Position numbers and translations under genes: made by a program. The notes below the pieces were generated by a model that was not told the DNA's origin, searched no databases, and saw only the letters and a list, made by a program, of their open reading frames with translations. From Atkinsonella hypoxylon (Eukaryota; Ascomycota; Sordariomycetes; Hypocreales; Clavicipitaceae): a stretch of DNA of 38,071 nt. The DNA lies in the NCBI GenBank assembly GCA_000729835.1, contig JFHB01000265.1, positions 1 to 38,071 on the forward strand. Direction: 5' to 3'. Positions 10,300 to 21,334 of this stretch are shown piece after piece (the first letter of the stretch is position 1; the number at the start of each line of letters is the position of its first letter).

Positions 10300-13200
10300 T
10301 TATTAAATTAAGTGTCTTTTTACTATAACTTAAATTAATCTAGTGCCTTTATATTAAGAAAGTTTTTTAGTAGTTTCTATATAGGCTAAATAAATTCTAC
10401 TTACTTAATAAGTATTTAATAGTATCTCCTTTAGCCTAAAGTGTTTTTAGTAGCTAAAATTTCCTTTACTTTATATTCCTTAAGGGATAAGTTAGTATTT
10501 ATTATAGTTAGCTTAAGATTAAGCCTTAAGTTTACTAGCTACTAGAAAAGTAAAAGGTTTATTACTACTTACTTAATAAGGTTAATATAAAAAACTAAGT
10601 AAATTTCTAGTAGAATATCTAACTTTATAGTTAAAGGTATTAATATATCTATAACTATATACTTTACTATAATCTAATTAAGCTTTTAACTTAAGTAGTT
10701 TATTTTAATATAATAGAGTATTAACTAAACTAAGTTCTTTACTTTATACTATTCTACTAGCTTATAGCTTCTATTTAACTGCTTTTACTGCCTTTATTAA
10801 GTAAAGTTAATTATAGCTTAAGTAATATTTATACTTTTCTATAGCTATTTAAGGAATACTAAAGCTTACTCTTTATATAAAACTTAGAACTTCTTTTTAT
10901 CTATAAGCTTTTAGATAAAGTCTATATTATACCTATATATTACTTAGTTTAAACTTATATTAGTTACTAAGGAATTTCTATTATTAATAGCTAGCTAATA
11001 TATAAGAAGATATTTAAGCTAGTTAAACTGCAAAAAGGTAACTATAATTTATAGAATTACTTATACTTCTTAATTAACTCTCTTTATTCTACTGTTTATC
11101 TATAGATAATAGAATATAAATAGTAATTATTTAATTCTAATAAGGCAATAAAGAGTAGTTTAAAAGGTACTTAATTAATCTAAACTATAGTTAAAGATAA
11201 TTTATTTTAGAAACCTATAAAACTACTACTAATAATACTTAAACTGCTAAGTATATTCCTTTACCTCTATAGAGATTATTACCTTTAACTATATATACTT
11301 TAAAAGTTAATTAATAATAACTATTAAGTAAAAGAGTATAGTTTAGTTTAACGCTAGTAAATCTATTATAAAATCTATAGAGATTTATAACTAATACCTA
11401 TTTAGCGCTAAAATAAGTTATAAAAGGCCTTACTATAACCTCTTACTCTTTTAGCTACTGTAATAGTAATAGTTTTAAATGTATTAAGTAATATCTTAGA
11501 ATAGCCTATTTTAGTAATAGTTATATATTAATGCTTAAAATATAGTATTTTATTCTAGGTAGCTTAACATTAGCAACTTATATATTCTATATATTAGTAT
11601 AGTAGTTAATAGCTTATACTTAAGAACTTAAAGGTAGCTTTAGTAAACTAGCGCTCTTTATATATTAAGGGTATAGTCTATAATTTATTCTTATATTTTT
11701 ACCTTTAATAGAAACTTTCTTTCTCCCTTTTAAACTATATTTAACCTTATTAGGTATACTAGGTCTTTTTGCACCCCTTAGTTCTATAAGCTCTATAAGT
11801 GTTTATTTAGAAATAGCGTTATTCTAGCTAGCACCTATAAAGCTGTAGCTAGTTAACTTTCTAGCGTTACTTTACTAGCTATTTCTATTTTAATATTCTT
11901 TATAACCTCCTTCTTCTCTTTATCTCTATAGAGAGTACTAAGGTAGCTAATAGAGAGAGGCTAAAGAACTTAGCTTATCTATAGTATTACTCTATCTTAA
12001 TTCTACTCTTATTATAATAATGCATTTAGCTGCTTTACTTATAGCCCTAAGCAGTATTATAGGTAGTAGTTAAAGAGAGAGAGAAGCTCTACCTACTTAG
12101 CCTAACGCTTAAAGATCTCTTATAGAGATATAAAGTATTCTAGATTCTTATAGTCTATAAGGATTATAAAGGGATATACTACTTTCTATAACTCTACTAC
12201 TTAAGCTTTAAAGTAAGATATTATTGCTAAAAGTTCCTTATTATAAATAGTATAGTTACATTAAGCTAGAGATAACCTAGTTAAATAGTATACTATAAGC
12301 TATAGTATACTAGCTTTATTATATTAGAATAAATAGCTACTAAGGGCCTCTCCTAAGCAATTAGCCTCTACTACTATATTCTTTTTAGAGTTCTACTAGG
12401 CTAAGATTAAGTATAAGGTAAAGGCCTCCTTAAGCCTTATAAATAACCTCTTATATTTCTCTATTTACTAGAATAGAACTTCCTTCTTTATTAAGTTAAC
12501 TAAAGGCTCTATAATATCTAAGAAATTTAATATAAAGTTATAGTAGAAGTTTATAAATCTAAAGAAGCTTTATACCTTTTATAATTTAGTAGAAGCTTAC
12601 TACTTCTAAATAGCTATAATCTTCTTTAGATTTAAGTATATCTCTCTTCTTACTATAACTATAAAGCTAAGGTATTTAACCTTAGCTATAGTAAAGCAGT
12701 ATTTCTTAAGATCTAAGTGTAGCTCTACTAACTATAACTTTTCTAGGATTCTCTATACTCTATATATATAGTTTTTCCTAAAACCTCTAGTGTAAATAAG
12801 AACGTTATTTAGATAAGCAGTTATATAATCTCTAAGGGCCTCTTCTAGTGCACTATTAATATATTATTAAAATATAGCTAAAGCCTTTATTAATCTAAAG
12901 AGATAAACTAGCTATTTAAAGAGGCTAAATTAGGTGTAAAATACTATAAGGTACTCCTTACTATTTACTATCTAAATTCTATAGAAAGCTAACTATATAT
13001 TTAGTTTAGTAAACTAGTGTACCTTTAATAATAACTTAAGTATCTTCTTTATTAAGAGAAGTAAGTAATAGTTCTATTCTATAATCTTATTAAGGGCTTA
13101 ATAATTAATATAGAATTACTATTCTTTACTTAGCTTTTTAGCTAAAAGAATAAATACTATTACTAAAAAGAAGCTAGCTTAAATCTATTCTTTATCTATT

Positions 13201-14150
13201 AAGTCTATTACCTATCTCCTAATTTCTAATAAATAGTTCTACAGTAAATTATATAGTAGAGCTTACAGCAGTAACAGTAAGGAGCTATTTAGCTGCTGTT
13301 TTAGCCTAATATAGTAATTTAGCCTCTCTCTATATAGCAGAAGGCCTTAGGCTTTCTCTTCTTTAAAAAGATTATAAAAGTTCTTTAATTTAAGTAGTAG
13401 TATTAGTAAATTAAGGCCTTTTAGGGATATTTATAATAATAATATAGAGGTAATTTCCTAAAGGCTTATAGCAATAAAATATATAGTAACCTCTTAGCTT
13501 TTACTCTATTTTATTAGAGCGCTATAAACTACTGCTAATATTAGTCTTATTAGGTCCTTAATATTCTAAGCTTTTACTGCTTAAATTATAAGGCCTTTAG
13601 CCTTACCTACTAATAGGCTCTAGCTAGTAGCGTTAAGGATAATTCTATTATAGGCTAACTATAGGCTTCTAAAGATATAATCTTAGGTTAAGCCTAGGAT
13701 TATATAGGCTACTACTAGGAAGACCTAGCTGTTAATATCTACCTATAAGTAAACTAAAGAAGCAATTAAGGCGCTCCTTTAGTAGCTATTATAGAACTAC
13801 TGTTTAACCTTTACTGCTGTTTACACTATTCTTTTATATAGCAATAGAACTTACTTTAGGCTAAGGTATTATACTAAACTCTTACTTATTGCAGTAAAGT
13901 AGTTATACCTACTATCTATTTATATATTATAAAACAATAGTTAGTTAAAGAGTATAGAGATAAAGAACAGTAATATATCTATTTTTTTAGTTATCTCTCT
14001 ATATTCTTCTTTTAGCTACTTATTAAGTAAGAGTTATTATATTATTTATATTGCTTTTACCTTTATACTAAGCTTAAGGCTAAAGGTAAGCCTTTTTTTA
14101 ACTTATTAGAGTTCTTCTTCTATATATTATCTATTGCTGCTGCCTATATA
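10300..14150 (-). pseudogene. Gypsy pol of D (RT, RNase H, integrase)
   Basis: The limits are approximate. On the minus strand the reverse transcriptase palm is clear: a finger-palm stretch ending INSALEEALRDYITAYL is followed by the active site, which reads YLNN (12804-12815) where YLDD is expected. Both catalytic aspartates have become asparagine by G-to-A change. About 1.4 kb further on, in the same frame, comes the integrase core with ISIDFIIDLLAL (first catalytic Asp intact at 11373-11375), then a strand rich in Ile and Val that fits the VVDR segment. RNase H should lie between them but I cannot mark its residues. Stops occur throughout, mostly at former Trp or Gln codons. The Gag-like frame upstream is different, so gag and pol may have been separate or frameshifted, though unnoticed indels could also explain this. 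Confidence 0.8.
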
Positions 14151-14399
14151 CTAGTTAACTCTAGCTTATATTCTGCTAGTTACTATCTATATCCTTAAAT
14201 ATAGTGTTAAAATAATTTACACTAAAGGTATTACCTTTTTTAGTAGTGTTTTTTAAGTTTAGCCTTAAATACCTACTTTACTTATAAAGTATCCTTATTT
14301 AGTTGTTTTACTCTAGATTTCTTTACACTCTTTTTCTATCTCTATTAGGTTTCTATAGCGTTAACCTTAGTTATTTTAGTGTTGCTATTCTAGGGCTCT

Positions 14400-15000
14400 T
14401 TAGAGCTAGAGCTATATTTTAGCTAGTGTTATTCCTTAATATAATATAACTTAAGGTTTAGCGTAATACTATAGTAGCATTCTACTGCTTAAAGGTAGTT
14501 ATAATAGAGAATATCCCTTTTTATACTATAATCCCTTATTTCCTTATTAAGCGCTATTTATAACTTAGCTAACTTTACACTATTATTCTAGTTAGCTCTT
14601 TTTACTAGTGTAATTTTCTCCTTAAAATAAATATAGAATTCTATAAACTACTTATTATTACTCTATTAAAGCTAATTAAGCTTAATTAAGGTTTAGTTCT
14701 ATTAGTAAGAATCTATAAAGACTAATTTTAAGTAATTAAGGAACCTTTATATATTATATTCCTTTACTTTACCTACCTTATAATAAGCAGCTACTCTTTA
14801 CTAAACCTTAAGCAATAAGCTTTAGTATAAATAGTACTACTAGTTCTATATTATACCTATAAAGGCACTATTAGCCTAGAGCTTTTAGGTAATTACTATT
14901 TACTAGGCCTAAAAGCTCTATTTATTTCTATTGTAAGAGTTTACTATAGGTAGAGGCTTCTATTTAGGTTCCTCTAGCTGCTAACCTACTATAGCTTAAA
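14400..15000 (-). pseudogene. Gypsy gag of D
   Basis: On the minus strand, around 14880-14520, the translation gives a helical, basic protein segment that fits the retrotransposon Gag capsid domain, including FLNYLKLVFIDSY followed by a stretch rich in Gln-derived stops and then FIEFYIYFKEKITLVKRA. Its position just inside the 5' LTR agrees. I saw no CCHC zinc knuckle. The start codon could not be fixed. Many TAG and TAA codons break the frame. Confidence 0.65.
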
Positions 15001-15244
15001 GCTGCTCCTCTTTCTATATATAGTTTATTATAAAGCATTATAGTTCCTTTATCTATAGAGATTAGCTCTTAACTAATTTATAAAGCGCTGTAATTTCTAC
15101 TGCTTTTTAGCTAATTTCTACTATATTTTCCTCTACCTCTCTATAGAGATTAAAAGAGTACTTAAGCTAACTAGCTAGGCCCTTATTACTATAACTAAAC
15201 AATATTGTTTTTGCTAGTGTTCTATCTATAGAATAATTATAGTA

Positions 15245-15567
15245 TATAATAGACTAACTTAGTAGCTGCTGCTAACTAGCGTCTATAATAAGAACTATAA
15301 TTATAGAGAGAAAAGAAGGAGAGAAGAAGAAACTAAAAGCCTCTCTATACCTTTATACTATATATTTAAGGGTAGGTCTATTCCCTTAGAAGCCCCTTTT
15401 AGTATATACTCTATTGCTAAAGTTCTCTCTCTAGGGCCTAGTAAAGCCTAGCTAACCCCTAGATAAATGCAGCTTGCTTCTATCCCTTTACCTATATAGA
15501 TCTCTGTCCCTCTTCTGCTGTCCTCCCTCTACTAAAAGACCTAAGCCTAAGGCTCGAGTCTATAACA
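15245..15567 (-). repeat. 5' LTR of gypsy D
   Basis: This is the partner of 7483-7805 with the same 323-bp length. On the minus strand it starts TGTTATAGACTCGAGCC. The end near the internal region is RIP-mutated (TATAATAG on the plus strand in place of TGTAATGG), while the outer end keeps CTCGAG. A primer binding site next to it was not recognisable. Confidence 0.93.
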
Positions 15568-15598
15568 CTAGTAGTGGATTCCGTATCTAAATCGTAAG

Positions 15599-16302
15599 TG
15601 TTAAAAATAAGCTACCCTGTATAGCCTATTTTTATGCTTGCTAGTTACCTGTTAGTTGCTCTATTACGTGACCCTAACTAGGTCTTGTTACGTTAATTTT
15701 TAGTAGAGATATCGCTGTTACTAGATGTAAAACATCTAGAATCGACTAAGGCAAAGTTGCCTAACCTATAGTTAACTTTAACAGCGATTTTCTCTACAAC
15801 TAGTAATAGTAGAAATTCAAGAAGTATACTATTTAAAAGCTAAGAATTAGGGCTATTTAATAGTATAATTGTTAAATAGAGTTGCTTATAAGGGTTACTT
15901 ATTATTAGTAGAATTTATTAAATTGTGCACATAGGCGTCTCGTTTGTATAGCTGTAAGTTGATTTTTTTATTTTTATATAGTAAATCTTTTTGCGGAAAT
16001 TATAAAGTAGCCTATAAGCCCCTTCTAGCGACTACAGCCTGCTAATATAGTTAGTAGGTCTATAAGGGACTAGAAAGATTTAAGATCCTACCCTTACTGT
16101 TCGTTACAGCGCTCTTAATATAAAGATACCACTATTACAGTTATCTATTGCCTCTACGTAATCTATACTATACACTACAGCTTAATTTAGGCTGCTGCTG
16201 CTTCTACTACATAATAATTGCTAGGAGTAATTATAGGTGCTAAATCTAAGAGACTACTACCCTCTTAGATATCTAGTCCTATAATCCCTATTATTTTCAA
16301 TA
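15599..16302 (+). repeat. 5' LTR of copia A
   Basis: This 704-bp LTR begins TGTTAAAAATAAGCTACCC and ends TATTTTCAATA. Its length equals that of the 3' LTR at 30826-31529. It contains a CACGTG-derived site (here TTACGTGACC), an AT-rich TATAT box-like segment at about 15970-15985, and a nested multi-hairpin segment at 15703-15797. The last base pair position is set by the TSDs rather than by a canonical CA end. Confidence 0.95.
15703..15797. other. Nested inverted repeats in the copia LTR (cloverleaf-like)
   Basis: Outer arms GTAGAGATATCGCTGTTA (15703-15720) and TAACAGCGATTTTCTCTAC (15779-15797) are complementary apart from a small mismatch and a bulge. Inside are two perfect hairpins: CTAGATG-TAAAA-CATCTAG (15721-15739) and AGGCAA-AG-TTGCCT (15749-15762). 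The arrangement is present in the other copies of this LTR, for example at about 3855-3960 and 5250-5350. It is not a tRNA gene by sequence. Its function (transcript structure, silencing, processing) is unknown. Confidence 0.75.
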
Positions 16303-16314
16303 GGTTATAAGCCT
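16303..16314 (+). promoter_or_regulatory. Primer binding site of A (initiator tRNA-Met half-molecule type)
   Basis: GGTTATAAGCCT directly follows the 5' LTR. It complements the anticodon stem-loop of initiator tRNA-Met with two transition differences. B and F have GGTTATAAGCCC at the same place. Drosophila copia has GGTTATGGGCCC here and is known to be primed by a cleaved tRNA half. Confidence 0.75.
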
Positions 16315-17265
16315 AGAAGACCTATCTGCAAGTTGTTAGCCCGCTGAAAATCTACTATTGTGTACTGTATTACCCACTAGAAGCTATATTAAGACCTGCG
16401 CTAGCAGCTATTGCTGCTAAAAATTAGTAGCTTGCTGGAAGCTATTAACACCTGCTGCACATATATCGCTAGCCACTATACTAGTGTTTACATTCTGCCT
16501 ACCCTATGCCTCCTGCACTCTATACACCCTGTGTATATACACTTTTAAAGCTATTCTTAATAGCTAGGTTCTATTGTTGCGCAACATTAAAATATACATA
16601 TTTACACACATTATATTTGCACTGTAAATCGTTTTATTAGGCACTGCTTAATCAATTATTTCTATTAAGAAATAAGCTTAGCGCTGCACTGTATCGCTTA
16701 TTATTGTGCTGTTATCTTGTATATTATGCACCCTATACACCTCTATTAGTAGCTATACTACAATTTGTAGTGCACGCCTAACAGCTCTTATTGCTGTTAG
16801 ATATTCTTGTGTTTTCGGTCGTAGAATCAATTTATATAGTAATCCCACTAGTTAGGATTTTAAAGTAGGAATTAGCTAGATATCCTTAAATTAGCTGTGC
16901 CTAGGTCTCTACTAATTTATTAGAACCTAATTAGAGAAGAATCTCCTGAATTTTTTGGCTAAAAATAGCTAGAACCTGTGTTTTATGCCCCTCGCGACCG
17001 CTTGTTAATCTAGTCTACTATACAAATTGTATACGCATATAGATTGCAATATAACACAGCCTTAGAGCCTGTTATACCTGTTACGAAAGAAATCGGAGAA
17101 AAATCTTAGTATAATTTCTAAAGATATAGGGCACTTCTAGGCCTATAATAGAGCAATCTATTAATATCTAGTAGAGGTTATTACTATTATTTACTACTAT
17201 TTCTACTGTAATTTAGGCTATAATTAGCTATAAAGAGCGTTAAATTAGCTATTAAAACCCTTAAA
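16315..17265 (+). other. Leader of copia A
   Basis: This is about 950 bp of untranslated leader between the primer site and gag, shared with B (26678-27591) and in part with F (5449-5900). It has short direct and inverted repeats such as GCTGGAAGC and AATAGCT-like motifs and a GTTGCGCAAC palindrome. Packaging and dimerisation signals would be expected here, but I cannot identify them. No gene is visible. It keeps clearly more TG and CA dinucleotides than the neighbouring gypsy DNA. Confidence 0.75.
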
Positions 17266-20200
17266 ATAGCACCAAAAGGAACAGGTAAGGGAAAGAGCAC
17301 AAGCTCTAAACAGAGTAGTAGTTCTAGTACACTAGCTACAGCTGCTACTAGCTTTCTTAGTCTAGTAAGGTCCCTCCCTTAGCTAGTAGATTCCTCTTCT
17401 AATAAAGAAGATTATACAGCTAAGAAGGCTCTAAAAGAAGCTAGATTAGCTTCTAAAAGAGTAGTGTAAGTCTATAATATTTAAGCTAATCTAAAAGCTT
17501 AAATAGATAAGCAACAAGAGACTCTAAATAGATTTATTAGGTATAGTAAAGCAAAATAAAGCTAAAATAAAGGTAATATAGCTAATTTACTAAGTAAATT
17601 AAATACTATAATTATATCTATAGGTAATCTCTCTATAGAGTCTCTCTTTAAGGTAGTAGATCCTATTACTTCTAAGACTTCTAAAGTCTCTTTTAAAGTC
17701 CCTAAACCTTCTAGTTCCTCTAATAGTGCTACTTTTCTGCCTGCTTTTAATAAAGGCACTATAAAAGAGTTAAATAAGAAGGTTTACTTAATTCTAGAGG
17801 CTGCTAAGCTAAAAGGCCCTAAAAATTTTAAACAGTAGAAGCAAGCTTTAACTATTTAATTTAGAGCACTAAGATTCCCTTAATTTATTAATAATCCTAG
17901 TATAGCTAGTACTTTAGTAGATTTAGAATAAGCTATTATCCTTATAATTATAAGAGATAGTTGCTAATCTAGACCTTAAGCTGCTATAAGCTAGCATAAG
18001 TGCCCTGTAAATGCCTATAACGTTCTAGTTAGGCAGTATTTATAGAGTGCTAAAATATAATATAGTACGCTATATACTAGTTATTATAACTTATTGTTTT
18101 TAAACTATAAGGGATCTTTAAAGGCCTTTAATGCTAAATTTAATAATTTACTAGCTAGATTATAGCTCTATAGTGTAGCTATTAATCCTATTAACTAGGT
18201 AAATTATTATATTAATGCTTTAAAGAAGACCTTCTCTAGCTAGGCTAAAAGGCAGTAATATTCTATTAGAGCTGCTAGAGCACAAGGTCTATCTGTAAAA
18301 ATGCTAAATTTACAGTTCCTTATAGCTAACTTATTAGAAGAATAAAGAGATAAAAGCTCCTCTATATCTAAGGCTCTTAGTTATAAAGCTTCTAATTCTA
18401 ATAGTTTTAATAATAATAAAGCTAATTAAGGAAAGAATCCTCCTAATTAGAAGAAGAATTCTAATGATTCTAATTCTAACGATTCTAATGCCTCTAAAGA
18501 TAAAGATATAGATAAAGCCTCTAAGAATAAGAAGAAGTAGAAGGGCTAAAGAAGAAGTAATAAAAATTCTAGGAATAAGGATAAAGAAGCTGCTTTTGCT
18601 ATAGGTTGTTATAACCTATCTACTAGCAACTAGGATACTATAGATTCCAATAGTGAATCTAGCAGTTCTAGTAGTAATAATTCTTACGATTTAGATATAG
18701 AATCCACTACTAGTGATACTAGTACTACTAGTAATAATACCCCTTCTTTTAACTATTCTAATAGAATAATTAAAAACTCCTTACTATATAATACAGGTTC
18801 TACCTATTATATAGTTAACAATAAGGCATTTTTTAGGACTTTTAAGCCTATAAAAAAGGGTAAAACTGCGCCTATTGCTACTAGAGGAGGTCCTATTTAT
18901 CCTAAAGAACAGAGAACTGCTGTATTCTAGGTACTAGTTAGTATAAATCCAGCTAAATATAGGCCTTTAGCTCTAAAGGATGCTCTATATTGCCTAGGTT
19001 TAGATACCAACCTAATTAGTAGTCTAAAGCACTATTTAATAGAGAGCACTCTCCTTAGAAATCAGCTATTTCTAGCTAATAGAAGCTGCTGTAGGCTTCT
19101 AAATCCTAAAAAGCATAGTTTCTTCTTACAGCTTAAGGGGCAAGAGACCCCTAGAGTGTGTAAAAACTACGCAAATCTCTCTTATATAGGATTTACTAGC
19201 AATAGTTATAATAGCGGTTATAATGCTAGTTATCCTATAGAGGTTTAAATCCCTTAACAGCCTAGTTTTAATCTAGAGAAATATAGCTAAATTGAGGAAT
19301 TATCTAACTTTAAAGAAGAAGAAGCAGATAATACTAATAATAATGCTATAGAGCTATTAGCCCTAGTTCCTAAACGGGCTTCTAGTTAGATTCCTTCTAA
19401 TAATAGGGATTTAGAAGGTCTAAATCCTAAGTTGCTAGATATTGGAGGAAATAGCTGTCTAGATCCCTTAAACGAGGCCTATAGTTCTTAAGAGATCTAG
19501 TAAGATAGAGAGCAATAGGAAGCTAGCTCTAATGATAATTCTAGTAACCCTATAGCTTCTTCTTCCTATAAGAAGCTCCTAGAATTAGCTGCTACTTAGC
19601 ACGTTAGATTAGGGCATATAGGACTCCCTTTACTAAAGAAGACTGCTTCTATTACTAAAGGAATCCCTGATTTTTCGAAAATTAAGGAAAAGGATTTTAA
19701 CTGCCTAGCTTGCAACTAAGCTAAAGCTGTTAGAAGACCTAGCAAGCATACTATTCCTAACCCCTCTAGATGTGTTTAGATATTATCGAGGGAGATACCG
19801 TTAAAATAGAGCCTATACTGCACAATAAGAGGCCTTTAGTTCTTTTTCTAGTTAATAGAAAATCACGGTATAAGTGGTCTTTTAATCTAGCTAATAAAGA
19901 GGGTTCTACTCTCTATAGCTATATTAAAGGCTTCTTTAAGGAGTTAAAGAACCAGTATAACTGCTACCCTAAACACCTTTATTTTAATAGTAGTACAGAA
20001 ATCGATACTAGGTTGCAAGCTTAGCTATCTTCTAAGGGTATTTACTTTAGCACCTCTTGCCCCTATATTTACAAACAGAATAGGCTAATAGAGAGAGCTA
20101 TAAGGGTACTTCTAAACCGTTTACGTGCTACCCTACAGTGGTTACAATTACCTCTATATCTATAGTCTTACATCCTTCCTGCTATAGTGGATTTAGTTAA

Positions 20201-20482
20201 TACTACTGCGAATAGTACTAAACTACTAAGTCCTAAACAGCTATATCTAGCTAATTTAGAGCCTTTTAAGACCTATAAGCCTAATTTTACTAAAATAAGG
20301 GCTATAGGCTCCTATTGTAAAGTTCTAATTCCTTTAGAACAACAATCTAGGTTGCAGAAGCTAGCTAAAAGAACTATTCCTAGTAGACTTTTAGCTACAC
20401 TAGGTTCTAATGTATATCTAATATACATCCCCTCTAAACAAGCTGTTATAAAGACTAGTTTCGTTAAAATTATAGAAGGAAT
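17266..20482 (+). pseudogene. Copia A gag-pol, 5' part (Gag, protease, integrase)
   Basis: The coding frame starts at 17266 with ATA in place of ATG (APKGTGKGKS follows), a RIP-type change also found in B. Gag is rich in Lys, Ser and Asn. The protease motif is YNTGST (18787-18798), with catalytic Asp changed to Asn. The integrase HHCC finger is visible as HVRLGH (from 19600) and CLAC (about 19707-19718). A 2-bp insertion relative to B near 19771-19775 shifts the frame. The integrase core follows with LDIIEGD, YFNSSTE (second catalytic Asp now Asn, 19986-19988) and RLIERA (Glu kept). The longest open pieces are 19770-20024 and 20187-20482. Element B interrupts the gene just after the TSD GGAAT. 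Gag to protease is one frame, as in Drosophila copia. Confidence 0.92.
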
Positions 20483-21176
20483 TATTGAAAATAATAGGGA
20501 TTACAGAACTAGATAGAAGAGGGTAGTGGTCTCTTATATTTAGTACCTGTAATTGCTCCTAGCAATTATCACGTAGTGGAAGCAGCAGCGGCCTAAATCA
20601 AGCTGTAGTGTATAGTATAGATCACGTAGAGGCAGTAGATAACTATAATAATAGTGGTATCTTATATTAAGAGCGCTGTAACGAACAAGTGAGAGTAGGA
20701 TCTTGAATCTTTCTAGTCCCTTATAGACCTACCGACTATATTGGCGGGCTATAGTTACTAGAAGGGGCTTGTAGACTACTTTATAATTTCCGCAAAAAGA
20801 TTTACTATATAAAAACAAAAAAATCGACTTACAGCTATACAAACGAGACGCCTACGTGCACAATTTAATAAATTCCACTAATAACAAGCAACCCTTATAA
20901 GCAACTCTATCTAACAATTATACTATTAGATAGCCCTAATTCTTAGCTTTTAAATAGTATACTTCTTGAATTTCTACTATTGCTAGTTGTAGAGAAAATC
21001 GCAGTTAAAGTTAACTATAGGTTAAGCAACTTTGCCTTAGTTGATTCTAGATGTTTTGCATCTAGTAACAGCGATATCTCTACTAAAAATCAACGTAACA
21101 AGACCTAGTTAGGGTTACGTAATAGAGCAACTAGTAGGCATAAAAATAGGCTATACAGGGTAGCTTATTTTTAACA
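20483..21176 (-). repeat. 3' LTR of copia B
   Basis: This 694-bp LTR has its partner at 27604-28297. It starts TGTTAAAAATAAGC on the minus strand at 21176. The junction with A at 20482/20483 is inside the A integrase gene. The short stretch CAACTAGTAGGCATA near 21129-21143 marks the deletion typical of this subfamily. Confidence 0.95.
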
Positions 21177-21186
21177 CTCCCTCTAG
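21177..21186 (-). promoter_or_regulatory. Polypurine tract of B
   Basis: CTAGAGGGAG on the minus strand lies directly before the 3' LTR, identical to the tract of A at 30816-30825. Confidence 0.8.
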
Positions 21187-21334
21187 AAATGTAAGAAGTA
21201 ACTAGTTCTATAAGCAACTTAGCTCCTTTAAAGGATATTTAAGTTAGAATTAATTAACGAAATACAGTACTAATAATAGAACTAAATAACATAACTAATT
21301 CCAGCAATTCCAAGGTAGTTATAGTTGAATATAA

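Larger units (their letters stand above)
7483..15567 (-). mobile_element. Complete Ty3/gypsy element D (TSD CTAGT)
   Basis: This is an 8,085-bp LTR retrotransposon on the minus strand with two 323-bp LTRs (7483-7805 and 15245-15567), ends of the TG...CA type, and a perfect 5-bp TSD CTAGT at 7478-7482 and 15568-15572. The order from the 5' LTR is gag (about 15000-14400), then reverse transcriptase (about 13250-12600), RNase H and integrase (about 11400 to 10500). A region of about 2.4 kb of uncertain content and a polypurine tract follow before the 3' LTR. The order RT before IN makes it Metaviridae. It is extensively RIP-mutated and cannot be active. Confidence 0.93.

Noticed and set aside
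15703..15797. The cloverleaf-like LTR segment as a tRNA gene
   Set aside because: Stem lengths do not fit a tRNA, and no A-box, B-box or TTC loop sequence is present.
17562..17759. Minus-strand open stretch, with a related plus-strand one at 26181-26444
   Set aside because: Both are antisense shadows of the Gag region of A and B. Their similarity comes from the two elements being copies.
20187..20516. Plus-strand 109-codon open stretch and its minus-strand twin at 23447-23758 as independent genes
   Set aside because: They are the same integrase C-terminal segment of A and B. The 20187 stretch also runs a few codons into the B LTR.
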